DNA of 64,000 bases from Strobilurus pachycystidiatus (Eukaryota > Basidiomycota > Agaricomycetes > Agaricales > Physalacriaceae). The notes under the pieces were generated by a model, which was not told the origin of the DNA, made no database searches, and saw only the letters and a list, made by a program, of their open reading frames with translations. Shown piece after piece: positions 12,457 through 22,548 of the stretch (its first letter is position 1; each line of letters opens with the position of its first letter). The translations under genes were made by a program, and so were the position numbers. Location of the stretch: contig JAHLMK010000018.1 in assembly GCA_019915135.1 (NCBI GenBank), positions 930,001-994,000 of the forward strand, read 5' to 3'.

Positions 12457-13458
12457 ATGTCTGGACAATGCAACATATGCCTTGGTGAATTCAAGGAGCC
12501 CGTCTGTATACCGTGCGGTGCGCTACCCTTTCCCACCAATGCCCAGCGCGATCTGACGACGAGCAGGACATGTGTATTGCTCGGATTGCCTCTGGGACTA
12601 TGCGGGATCAGCCAGCGACGACGCGTTCACGGCGGCCTGCCCAACATGTCGCACGACATTTCCCATAGGTGCGTCTCTTGCTCATATCCGCTGCCAATTG
12701 TCTGACTTTCGCCACAGTCCTCCCTGACGTATGTCAGCACCCCTCCTCCCATGCAATATTCATTAACTCATCAACAGATGCGCGGATTGCCCAAGAAATT
12801 TCACACCTTCTTCAACCCGGCCATTCGGCGCCTCTTCATCGAGAATACCGACACCGAAGAGCTCAAGGAACGCCTCGACGCGTCCGAAACGCGTAATGCC
12901 GTCCTGGAAAAGGACAGGAAGCACCTCATGTCCGCCTGCGAGCGCTATATGAAGACGTCCGCCGCCCATGCCGCCGGCGAGCAGCGCGTCACACTCGATC
13001 TCCAAAAGCTCAAGGTCCTTTTAAACGACGAGAGAGACAAGTCCGACGAACTCAAGGCGCAGCTTGATGCCGTCCAGGAGAAATACGACAAACTCAAGCA
13101 GGCACATCGGGAAGATGCGAGGTCTGTAACTGTCTCGCGTCGGTTCGCAGTCTTTCCTTACGCTGTACACAGAGGATCGGCCCCGTCACCTCCGGCTACC
13201 ATCGGTGTCAAGCGCCTGAGGCTATCGCGTTCCAACTCCAGCACCCGCTCTAACTCCCCAGAAGTACCCCATTCCTCTCATCCTCGTCTAACACGGGCTC
13301 TGCCGGCCAGACCTCCCAACAAGTACGCTTTTCCCCGTCCACCCCTCGCAACCTCAAACGCGCCACCTCTTCGGCGGTGGGGGGCACCGGCTCCCATCCT
13401 TAACCACGAATCGATTAGCGACAGCGAGGAGTCATCATCCAGTTCCGACTCAGACTAA
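12457..13458 (+). CDS. RING-finger (C3HC4) protein with coiled coil
   Basis: Probable E3 ubiquitin ligase. The start MSGQCNICLGEF leads directly into a C3HC4 RING: C-x2-C in 'CNICLGEFKEPVCIPCG', then 'HVYCSDCLWDY' after the first intron, and 'CPTCRTTFP' before the second. All eight ligands are present. A third short intron precedes 'MRGLPKKFHTFFNPAIRRLF'. A coiled-coil region rich in E/K/L follows ('TEELKERLDASETRNAVLEK' to about 'YDKLKQAHREDA'). The tail is Ser/Pro-rich and ends in an acidic DSD motif. A 51-base stretch at about 13121-13171 has GT/AG ends and is a multiple of three without stops, so it may be an intron or retained coding sequence. The gene is divergent from gatA. Confidence 0.8.
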
Positions 13459-13595
13459 TGACCCACGTCACGACCTGTACTTCTAGGAATTGTAAGTAAA
13501 TGTATTGTACACCTTGGCTAGGAAAAACATGGGAATATCATTATGCAGGTTTTTGACTACCGCGATACCTCCGCCTTTTCATCTCTACCCTCACA

Positions 13596-14455
13596 ATGTC
13601 CTTCGTTGGACCCATCATCCCCTCGGAGCTCATCTCCGAGATTCTGGGACATCTTGGAGACCAAGAAAACGTATCCGCTCTCTGGTCTGCCGCTCGTGGG
13701 CACCTCTTGCCCAGGCATATCTCTTCCGCGGCCTCAGGGCCTACGGAAGAACGACCTTCCATCACAGCATCGCATCCTTGCGTCCCACGCTCGAGACCTC
13801 CCCACACCTATCCCTCCTCGTCAAGGAAGCACTATTTGCCTACCTGATGAGTGAACGTGATGACATTGAGCGTCTTTACGTCGATCTCGGGAAGGTTTTG
13901 TCATCGCTCGAGAACCTTACGGCGCTCACATTGCAGTTCTACGTTGGGGGATACGGTCGCCAAAACCCAGATACTATAAAACACTGCCAAGGTCTCCAAG
14001 ACCGCGTGCGTCCAGCGCTGGCACGGCTTCCCCGGTTGGAGTCGGTGACATTTTTCGAGTTGGGAGACCACCTAGGAGAGGACGTCGTGCAGCTCTTGCG
14101 TATCTGTGATGGTTGCAAGTTCATCAAGAGAATTTGCATAACCGACGCTGACCATCGCTTGGTCGCCAAAACATGCAGACGCGAGGAGTTGCCTTCCATG
14201 AAGTCGCTGGAATGTGTTGAGTTCGTGGCACATGAGACGGAGGTCGACTTTTCTTGCGTTGCATTCTTATTGGCACACCACTCGGCAAAATTCCCAAAGC
14301 TCAGAACAATCAAAGTCTGGGTCAAAACAATCGACGAGGTTAAGCGTGTTGAGGGACTGTTCGAGCAGGAGATTGACCGGATGGGAGGGCATTCCGGAGT
14401 TGGAGTTCAAGTCGTTATAACAAAAGTCAATACTGAATTCATATTACCGGTGTGA
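13596..14455 (+). CDS. F-box-like protein, frame interrupted near the N-terminus
   Basis: Likely substrate adaptor of an SCF ubiquitin ligase, of the F-box plus degenerate leucine-rich-repeat type common in Agaricomycetes. The start 'MSFVGPIIPSELISEILGHL' is a canonical F-box N-terminal half. The second half ('LVCRSWAPLAQAYLFRGLR') is present immediately downstream but in another frame, so a one-base indel near 13675-13690 splits the box. A 44-bp GT-AG intron (GTATCC to TTGCCCAG) would restore the frame, but it would remove the conserved VCRSW part, which argues against it. The rest, to 'NTEFILPV', is one frame with LRR-like spacing ('LENLTALTLQFYVGG', 'LPRLESVTFFELGD', 'FPKLRTIKVWV'). It ends 43 bp from the ALG1 stop (tail-to-tail). 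Confidence 0.6.
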
Positions 14456-14498
14456 TTGACACCTTTTCGAGTGGAGAAATAGAGATGTACCACAGTAG

Positions 14499-16353
14499 CT
14501 ATCGTCGAACATCCCATAGAATCAATGGTCTCATCACCTGTGCCCAATTTTCGTCCCATGTTGTCCATTCCCATGAAGCTTCCTCATGCTGATAAAGATT
14601 CACTCCCGATCTGGTACGTCGCTCCAGTTGCTTCTTCAAGGAGGCAAGGCTGGGTGATCCCGGAAAGTCGGTCAAAAGAGCCTAGTAAACTGTCGTTAAT
14701 GACATCGCGAGAGGAACGTACTGACACAGCACCTGGAATTGCTGGGCAAGTTGTGCAGCATTATTGAAAGTTAAACCGTTGACGCCATCTTTGACGAGTT
14801 CATGTAGACTGATGGTGATCAGCGAGGAAATATATATAAGAACGGGAACTTCTCACCATTCAAAGTTCAGAGCACAAACCGGAAGCCCACAGCCAAACAT
14901 GTCCACGACCTTCATAGGGAGGTCCAGCGCTGACGAACTTGAGTGCAGTGAGACGCCCAGGTCGCATGATCCCAACAAGACTGGATAATCCTCTGGCTCC
15001 AACCAAGCCGTTACAAGCCTCACCCAATCCCATTTCTCTTGCAGCTCGTTCACCTCCTTCATATAGGCATCTCGCATCGGGCCTTTCCCAGTCACCACCA
15101 TCAACAACTTTGGGAGCTTCCCGTCAGCGGATTGAGCTAGACTTTCGTACAGAATCAAGGCGTCTTTGAGGAGCCCAAAGTCTTCGTCAGGCGTCCAGGA
15201 TGTACTGGAGACGACCAGAGCCGGCCGGTCCGAGCGCATGTGCGGTGCATGAATCTTGTTCAAAGGCGACTCCGGTAGGATTTCGGATGGGGTGGTAATC
15301 GTCGCATGGTACGGGTTCTTCCTGCGACCTTGTGTGGAGGCCTCCACATACGGGGTGTGATCTGTCGTATGCGTGAATGGCGTCGAGTACGGGATGGAGC
15401 ATTCGGATAGCCATTTGTTGAGCACCTTGGGCTGCTTCCAAAGAGGTGCGAGTTTGACGAAGAGCTGCATCAGAACCAGTCAGACATGTAGTTCACGCGT
15501 CTAAGAGGAAAACCATACGTCGTGTGCTTCCTGGGGTGACGAATGATGAAAGTGTCGTGGGGGTCGATCGTGAAGAACGACCTTGTGGCCTTGAAGATCC
15601 CATTCCTTCACGAGATAATCGCGCATGGCGTCGGTCACAAACAAGTGCGCGTAAGCGTACTGCCCAAAGGTCGCTTCTATCCTATAACGTGTTAAGAGGG
15701 CGTATGGATGGATGATTTGATAGGCATGTACCATTTTGCTAGGCGGACAAACGCGTGCGTTGGTCCCAACTTGAGAGCCAGAATGCTATAGCCGAGGTTG
15801 TGCCAGTCAATTATGACCTTGCATCCGCGAATTCGCCCAACGAAAGCAACGATGGCGAGAGTCGGTATGCTTGGCGGATTTTGGACAAGAATGAATTCCG
15901 GCGGTTGTGGGATTTGTACGAGGAGAACGAATAGTATTGACAAGATTTGGTGTACGATTTTGACGGGTGCCAGGAGTATGAAAGGTAATTTTCCAAGAGA
16001 AGAAGGCAACTGAGGTAGTAATCGTAGTTGGACCAACGGTAGGCGTGCCAAAGCGGGTATAGGTTTTGAGCCTACTCACAGCGGTGAAGCAGAGCCTGTG
16101 ATTCTGATAGACAATGCACACCTCCGTAGCCAACGACATCTGTGATGAAATGATGCTCCGCAAAACTTTCTGCATGGTACATCATTCTTGGACTGCGACC
16201 GATGTCTCCCAAAACGAGGATTGCGACGGAACGGAGAGAGTGCTCATCCCGGGGACGAATGAAGATGAATAACGCGACGAATTTCCAGAGAAGGTAGGCG
16301 AGAACGAGAGAGAGGAGGACATAACCCCAATCCACTCTGAATGTGACGGTCAT
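14499..16353 (-). CDS. ALG1: chitobiosyldiphosphodolichol beta-mannosyltransferase (ALG1)
   Basis: Adds the first mannose to GlcNAc2-PP-dolichol on the cytosolic face of the ER, an essential step of N-glycosylation (GT33 family). The N-terminal TM anchor is '[20 protein letters not shown]'. It is followed by the strongly diagnostic '[20 protein letters not shown]'. Further family blocks are '[20 protein letters not shown]', '[20 protein letters not shown]', '[18 protein letters not shown]' and '[19 protein letters not shown]' (donor-binding region). The tail reads 'WDETW'-like '[20 protein letters not shown]'. Several short introns separate these blocks. The start at 16353 ([10 protein letters not shown]) is the first ATG before the TM segment. 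Confidence 0.94.
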
Positions 16354-17429
16354 GGCAAGAAGCAAAGCATGTTGGTATCACCGATCAAAGGTCGATTGTG
16401 TACATTGGGCGCAGAGAAGAGTATTGGCGGAGCATTGCGTAAAAGGTCATATCTCGCATCGCACGTCGACGTTGACTTGTGGCGCTGAGTGTAACGTATT
16501 ATATGTGATCTACATAGTTTCGCGGCTTGAGTGTGCTTAACTTGTACGTCTTACTTCCAATCGACTCTGGAACAGTCAACAAATTGAATGAGACGCAAAA
16601 CCTCGAGTGTGCAACAAAAGGTGTATGGTAGAGGAAAGATGTGCCCGGAGCTGATTAGCCAAGAACGTGCACCGAAAAAGCACATATGACATGCCCAGTT
16701 CCGGGCTTAATTCACTCTTCTCGCCTCTCCGCCAGCCACACATCCAGCACGAACGACGCAGCAGATAGAGAGAAACGAGGTGACTGTAAAGAAGAAAACA
16801 ATTCAAACTCCGGTCGGCTTATAGGCATTTTCGAGTGGTCCGTGCGCATCACACGTGCTGGCGGGTATATAAGCTGCGCCGGGTGGTTTTTTCCTCTTTA
16901 TCGAAAGTCACCTCGCGGGTTGATATTTGGAGTGCGTCCTCTATTTCACGGGCGCATTTTGAACCCATTCAGCGAAGGGAGACCGACACCTTTCACCAAG
17001 ATCGTCTGACTTCTTTTAGTGTCTTTGGCGACCCGTATGGAAGGGATATGCACTTACTAACACACCTGAACTATGTCATTGCGCAATACACTTTCACTTG
17101 TTCTCACCCTTCTTGCGTCTACCGAACGGCTGTTCGTTCCACTGCTGCGCTGACGCGTCAACAGTGAAAGCGCGTCTCGTCCTGCGATTGACTGCATTCG
17201 ACTAATCTTCTCCATACCGGTCCTACTTCTACTTACGTGACGAAAGGGCAAAAATGATCATACTACTACTAGTACTAACCAAACCCTGTGTAGCGCATCT
17301 GGCTAACTATTTCTATTTACTTATCCGCTTAGACTCTGATGGGTATTCGGCGGACCAGCAGACTCTATAAAGGGATCGGTGGGTCTCAGATGAGTTTCGA
17401 ACCGCTTAGAAAGGACCCTCCTCCCAACC
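16354..17429. other. intergenic region with an orphan TATA-like motif
   Basis: About 1.1 kb upstream of ALG1 and of the monooxygenase relic. A TATATAA motif at 16866-16872 (plus strand) resembles the one in front of the barwin-like gene at 36666. The only coding-like sequence after it is a 26-codon frame from 17073 that begins like a signal peptide ('MSLRNTLSLVLTLLAS') and then stops. No further gene is supported. Confidence 0.4.
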
Positions 17430-18440
17430 TTGCCAAAGCTAGGCGTATCTGCGCCCTCCAGCAGCGACGTGGATGCCACGGAAGTGGCCGCCAAATGGAT
17501 GGACGCGTTCGCCTCTGCGGCGTCTGCTGGCGATGCTGAGGGTGTCACCGCTCTCTTCATCTCAGACTCACTCTGGCGTGATCTTCTCGCCCTAACATGG
17601 GACTTCCGCACCTTCACAGGCAAGGACAAGATACAGCAATTCCTCACAGATCGTCTCGAGCCTGGCCGCTTCGGTGGATTCAGCAAGCCACAGGACGCCG
17701 CACTCCAGCTTCCTGCGCTAGATCTTGCATGGATCTACATCAGCAAGTCTCCCCATTTGCTTTTCCCCTTTTGGGCTTTTTGAGCTTTTTGGTGATTTTT
17801 GTGTGGCCACCGTGCGTCTGTCAGAACCCGTAGACACTTGAAAATGAAAATTTATACTATTCAAATATGAATGCACTTGTACAAGATTTATCGGAGAATG
17901 GGACCCCGCCTTGCGAGTTTTAGTGACCTCACCCGGGGTCCAGCTTGTGGCTTTTCGGACATAGCTTTCTTGCCTGTCACTTTGGCGCTTTCGGATCAAA
18001 TTTTGGCAGGGAAAAGCTGGACAAAGTAATCGGGAGGACTTGCTGATGTAGTTCACCTTCAACTTCACTGTCTCGTCCGTTGGCTCGGGGTCTGGTGTCG
18101 CGCGTCTTGTGCCCCAGCAGGGCGGCGATTGGAAGTGTCACTGCCTACTTACTAACCTTGAGGATCTAGAAGGATTCCCAGAGGCCAAAGGTCCGCTCCG
18201 CAACTCGGAGCCGAACCACGGACTGTGGGAGGCGCAGAGGCAGCGCGAGGTCGCGTTTGAAGACGGGGATCCCACTGTCTTGATTGTAGGCGCTGGCCAA
18301 TCTGGCATGGGCATTGCTGCGCGCTTGAAGGGCATGGGCGCCGTCTCGTCGCTGATGGTGGAAAACAACGCGAGAGTCGGAGACAACTGGAGATATCGTT
18401 ACGACGCCCTCTGCCTTCATGATCCTGTTTGTGGGTACCT
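17430..18440 (+). pseudogene. flavin-containing monooxygenase relic with an inserted MITE
   Basis: The left part matches the NTF2-like N-terminal region of fungal flavoprotein monooxygenases ('WRDLLALTWDFRTFTGKDKI'). The right part matches the next region plus the FAD-binding Rossmann motif ('VLIVGAGQSGMGIAARL', with GxGxxG) and 'RYDALCLHDPV'. The expected continuation after HDPV (substrate and NADPH domains, roughly 350 more residues) is missing. No good start codon precedes the left part in frame; a TGA lies upstream. The two parts are separated by a 311-bp insertion at 17738-18048. Removing it rejoins the frame across an ATC-TAG-TTC context that still holds a stop. I therefore call a truncated, disrupted gene rather than a live one. 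The segments are only moderately diverged, so inactivation may be recent. Confidence 0.8.
17738..18048. mobile_element. MITE-like element with TA target-site duplication (Tc1/mariner-like)
   Basis: The left end reads CATCAGCAAGTC and the right end reads its reverse complement (GACTTGCTGATG). After one unmatched base the similarity continues with TCCC, then loosely further in, to a common GCTTTTCCC, giving imperfect terminal inverted repeats of roughly 20-40 bp. Both ends are flanked by TA (17736-17737 and 18049-18050), the target of Tc1/mariner transposases. The 311-bp interior has no coding capacity, so it is non-autonomous. It splits a conserved exon of the monooxygenase relic, which independently marks it as an insertion. 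Confidence 0.75.
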
Positions 18441-18756
18441 ACTTCCCCTTATCTTCTCCGGCTAGTATCCCAGTATAACTTCTCTCGCATGAGAGTTGGT
18501 GACTTCGTTCATCACGCAAGTCGCAAGAGATCGAATATGATAGATATGGAGGGAAGGCAGCAAAAGGCAAGACCTCAGCTTCCTATTACTCAACTCATCC
18601 ATCGTCGATAGCTCTGAGCGCCCTTTGACGCTAAACAATATTGATGTATTGATGCTGCCAAACCTCGTGTAGCAGAAAGATGTTGGCGTGATTTACAGTC
18701 GAACAACATGCACAGTGTGCATCTCAAAAAACCTTTTTGCCTAATGATTGCCATGT

Positions 18757-19889
18757 TTACGAGCAGAACCCGGTACCAACGTTGATATTGTAGTACTGTT
18801 TGAGGGTGTAAGTAGAGAACAGACTCGTTGGATCACCACTCACAGTGTCATGCGCCTCGTTGAGCCCGCCGCTTGGGATTGAAGTCGAGCAGGTCTGATC
18901 CTCGCCAGCTGGGTCACACGCCCTGACAGTACTGGGAGAGGCAGGGTCCGGTGTCTGCCAGTACTCGACCCCATGATGAACGAAACCCAGGGCCGTAGGA
19001 AAGAGGGTGGGAACACCGTCTGTCGTATGAACACCTAGTTGTCTGATATGCACAAACGTTCACCGAGAAGTTGAGCGCTACGTACTGCGGAAAACACGCG
19101 AGCCCATCTGGGCGTTGACGAACGCAGCATAGACGTCGTTACCCGTTCTTGGTTGCCCGTAGGTATACATGCGTACGGGCCTTCGAGGGCGAGGTGGCAT
19201 ATCAGCAGTAGCACACTAGGAACAGATATTCCAACTTACATACAGGGATGGGAAGTTCTGCTGAAGCGTGATTCCGGCAAGGCTGGCGAGAGAGCCTCCC
19301 AAAGAGTGGCCGGTTGTGACGATGTTGTACCCAGGATGAGAGTCCAATGCGTTCTTGACGGTTGCAATGACGTTGCCGGCCACAGAGTTCCAGGCCGTCA
19401 AGAATCCTGTGTGGGCCAATGTACCAACAGGAGCAGTGACACCCGGAGTGATGAAGCTGATCAAGACTATTTCAAGATCTGTGAGAGCGTCGATCAGAGA
19501 AGAGCTATGAAGGAGGTTGAGTTACATGTATGATCTCGGAGGGTAAGCAGGAAGCGCATTCACCTCCCTCGGAAAGCGACTACGACCTCCTTGCGGTTAT
19601 CATCAACCGCTACATAGCCTTGAGTGTCCGTGAGTGTCTGATTAACAACAGATACAAGGGTGGCTCCATTTGGGGATCCGCACGGAGTATCGAGATAGGC
19701 CGTGGAGGCATATTGGAAGTAGAAAACCAAGTCGTCGTAGACAGCTACATTTTGGTTAGACCAAGAGCGACACACAAAAAGAAGAAACACACGCTGCGAG
19801 ACGCTACGCTTCTGAGGAAGACCTTGGATCGCACTCGGAAGACCTTGAACAAAGGAGGTGAAACACAACAGCAAGGCGACCAGAAGCAT
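18757..19889 (-). CDS. secreted triacylglycerol lipase, class 3
   Basis: Extracellular lipase/feruloyl-esterase-like alpha/beta hydrolase (Lipase_3 family). The start at 19889 gives a signal peptide ('MLLVALLLCFTSFVQGLPSA'). The mature part includes 'VYDDLVFYFQYASTAY', 'GYVAVDDNRKEVVVAFRG' (oxyanion region) and the nucleophile elbow 'IVTTGHSLGGSLASLAG' (Ser of GHSLG). 'MYTYGQPRTGNDVYAAFVN' follows, then the acid residue in 'TTDGVPTLFP' and the catalytic His in 'NEAHDTYYNINVGTGFCS'. The complete triad and a conserved C-terminal Cys indicate an active enzyme. Several short introns interrupt it. The length (about 300 residues) is normal for the family. Confidence 0.9.
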
Positions 19890-21011
19890 CTCGAAGTTCA
19901 GCGCACTGGCGGATATGTCACTGTGAAGTCCTGCATATATACAAACCACGATGAATAGATAGGGGAAACGTTCCTAGAAATTTCTATGCCGATAGTCGTA
20001 CGCCTCTGCAAAAACACAGTGCATCATGAGGATGAGTCAATGAATGACGGTGGATGGCGGCTTCTCCACTCAGTGTCAAGCATTTCACCTGCCCGGTTTC
20101 CCGTACTTACCCTGGCGCTTGAATGGCCTAAGACAGGGAGACCCGCGAGTCAACTGGAGAAATGCATATGCAGAACTCAGGCAGCCTAACTCGAAGGAAA
20201 GTCCCTGGAGCAACGCCTCGTAGACAACTAGTTTGGAAGTGAGGGAACATGCATATTGGCCGCTCTTGCGGACGGACTGCGCAATGTGTCAGAAGGGTGG
20301 TCAAGCAGCTGCAGGAGCTTTTCAAAATAGATAACACGAAGTGAGGAGCCTGGGCCCTGATGAGAAAGATTGGGACGGAGAGGTTGTATAGAAGTTTGTG
20401 GCAGGGTTCAGCGCATACATGTTTGGAATCAAAGTGTCCTTACTAGCATCGAACAGAGCCACTCACGGTGCACGATCGCGAGAGAGGACGAAATGTTCAG
20501 TCTCGACTGCTGTACACAAAATTTACAAGAATCGGAGCTCGGATCAACTACAAGGCCCATGATGGCGAGAGGACATCTCCCACAACCCGGCCCGCCAGTC
20601 TACATATGACTGATGCACCCACCATGCCCCCTCCTGCGTGCTCCAGTATTCCCATTTCCTTTTATCTCTATTTGAATCATCTCTTCTTTTTCCTTTCCTT
20701 TCTGCCTCGTAGCGGATTCGACTCACGAGTCATACCCAGAGGGCAAGCCGCCCCCTCCTCCCCACTACTTATTGAACACGTTTCATACCTCGTTAGGCGC
20801 AGATATCTCGTAGTCTACGTTTGCTTGTAAGTACCCCGTGGACACATACCTGCGCGCCCTGTAAAATAGGACTCAATCAATCAATGATCGCAGATCACAC
20901 AAACGCGTCACGTACATACGGCCAAACACATCAACAGCACCTTTCCTCTTACCGCCATCTCGAACTCCCGCTCCTACTCTCACTCCCTCACTTCGCCTCT
21001 TGAATCGGGCC
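19890..21011. other. intergenic region between lipase and APC11
   Basis: A divergent promoter region of about 1.1 kb. A C/T-rich tract around 20620-20720 and 20940-21000 probably belongs to the APC11 promoter and leader. No coding or RNA gene is supported. Confidence 0.4.
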
Positions 21012-21427
21012 ATGAGAGTGACCGTAAAACACTGGCACACTGTCGCCCAATGGCAGTGGGATCTGGGCCACAGCGATGACAGCAGCGGCGAGGAGGAGGA
21101 TCCGTGTGGGATATGTCGGGTCCCGTATGAAGGCTGCTGTCCCGCGTGCAAGGTTCCCGGGGATGATTGTCCGCTGAGTGAGTTATACCTACCTGCCCTC
21201 CGCGCTGCTTATTCAATCCAACCGACGTCCAGTCTGGGGCGAATGCACACACGTCTTCCACATGCACTGTCTCTTGCGCTGGATCAGCACGGAGTCGTCG
21301 AAGCAGCAATGTCCTATGGATAGACGACCTTGGAGTGCGTTTTTGCTGCTTTCTGCCTTCTCTCAAAGGCGCTCATCTCAGAACCCTCACAGTCACCGCT
21401 GATGCAAAATCTATGGCCCAATCATGA
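21012..21427 (+). CDS. APC11: anaphase-promoting complex subunit 11 (RING-H2)
   Basis: Catalytic RING subunit of the APC/C ubiquitin ligase, driving mitotic exit. The start 'MRVTVKHWHTVAQWQWDLGH' matches the APC11 N-terminus. A short acidic insert (DDSSGEEED) follows, then 'CGICRVPYEGCCPACKVPGD' and 'DCPL'. An intron of the GTGAGT...CAG type leads to 'WGECTHVFHMHCLLRWI' and 'SSKQQCPMDRRPW'. A second intron (GTGCGT...CTCACAG) leads to a short tail 'ITADAKSMAQS'. The final zinc-ligand position is Asp (CPMD) rather than the Cys of human APC11 (CPMC). This is as in RBX1/ROC1, where Asp serves as a ligand, so function is probably kept. Length is about 100 residues, normal for APC11 plus the acidic insert. 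Confidence 0.92.
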
Positions 21428-21711
21428 CACGACGATCCATCTACGCCTCACATTGACTCCTACCCATCACGAACATTCTCGGCATCGTCTTTGTAGCGCA
21501 TAGCTTAGCGCGTCCAACCATGTATTCAACGCACTCTTAATTCTAATACTCCTCTAGAGGGACTGACTGGACAATGTCTGCCGGAGTACAGAATCTTTCC
21601 CTCCCATCAATCATGGTAACACTCGTGCTCTGGTTGCAACCGGCCGCCACAGTATGCAGATTTCTCACAACTCAAAATTTCCTGGGCGGTCGCTTCGGCA
21701 CCTTGACTCGT

Positions 21712-21791
21712 GGCGCTATGGTGTAGTGGAAGCACTTGGGATTTTGAGCACTCTTCTTCCCACAACCCAGGTTCGAACCCTGGTAGTGCCT
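21712..21791 (+). tRNA. tRNA-Gln(UUG), with 9-nt intron
   Basis: A full cloverleaf can be drawn. The acceptor GGCGCTA pairs with TAGTGCC. The D-stem is GTGT/GCAC. The anticodon stem is TGGGA/TCCCA with loop TT-TTG-A. The T-arm is CCAGG-TTCGAAC-CCTGG. The anticodon TTG is at 21744-21746. A 9-base intron (21748-21756) sits one base 3' of the anticodon, the canonical position. The B-box GGTTCGAACCC is intact, and a TTTT run at about 21802 can end Pol III transcription. Confidence 0.93.
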
Positions 21792-22548
21792 TCAGGTAAT
21801 CTTTTGGCTGTTTGAACTTTGGTGTCACGACGTGACGACTCAGTGCTCAGTGCTCACGGTGACCCGGTCATTTCAAAGTTGTTTTTATACTACTCAGATT
21901 GCGGCGGTAGAACAGAGTGAGCATCTTACTGAAAGCCTATCATCTCGCCAGTCGGCTTTGGAACGCGATCATTGCAACGGAGACATTTGCTCCGAGGCTG
22001 TGGCGCATTTTTGTCATCTTCAATGACTGCCTCTGGCGTGGTCCACTTGGCAACCATGCATTCGCACTCGGTGGAGAGTCGAGAGGGCACGGGGCGGAGA
22101 ACAGCGTCAGTTTCTGGGAGTAGCTCAGGGCCATCTGTCGAACAATGTATAGGGTGGACCCATCGCCGTCATGCATTAGAGTCCACGGTGTTCGTGCCCG
22201 GAAACATGTCGGGAGTAGCACATGCGGGAGGGAGCTTATGTCAGGTGGCAGTATAGGTGCGGCGGCGTGGGAAGGGCTGGGCCCAGGAGAGAAGCGACCG
22301 TAAAACGGCTCTTGCTTGCTCACCACGACCACGCCCGCCTGCGCTCTTCGCAGAACGCCTCTTCGCTCTCTTACTACACCCTTGGCTCACCGCTATTTTC
22401 TGTTAATTGGCTTCAACTTGGCGATACACATTTCCCGATAAGCCGCCACCCAGAGTCGTCATCAGAATGTCCTCCAGTGGTGAGACTATTTCCCGGGCAT
22501 TACATAATCATTCCACTCACCACTCGGCTCCCTTTGCGCTCCCCCTTC
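21792..22548. other. intergenic region upstream of the Ser/Thr-rich surface protein
   Basis: About 750 bases with only short or shadow frames. A T/C-rich leader precedes the chosen ATG at 22549. An alternative ATG at about 22468 opens another frame that does not join the Ser/Thr-rich one, because no AG acceptor lies in between. Confidence 0.35.

Noticed and set aside
11935..12705. 256-codon plus-strand frame
   Set aside because: It is antisense to the conserved gatA N-terminal exons and then runs out of the true splice pattern of the RING gene.
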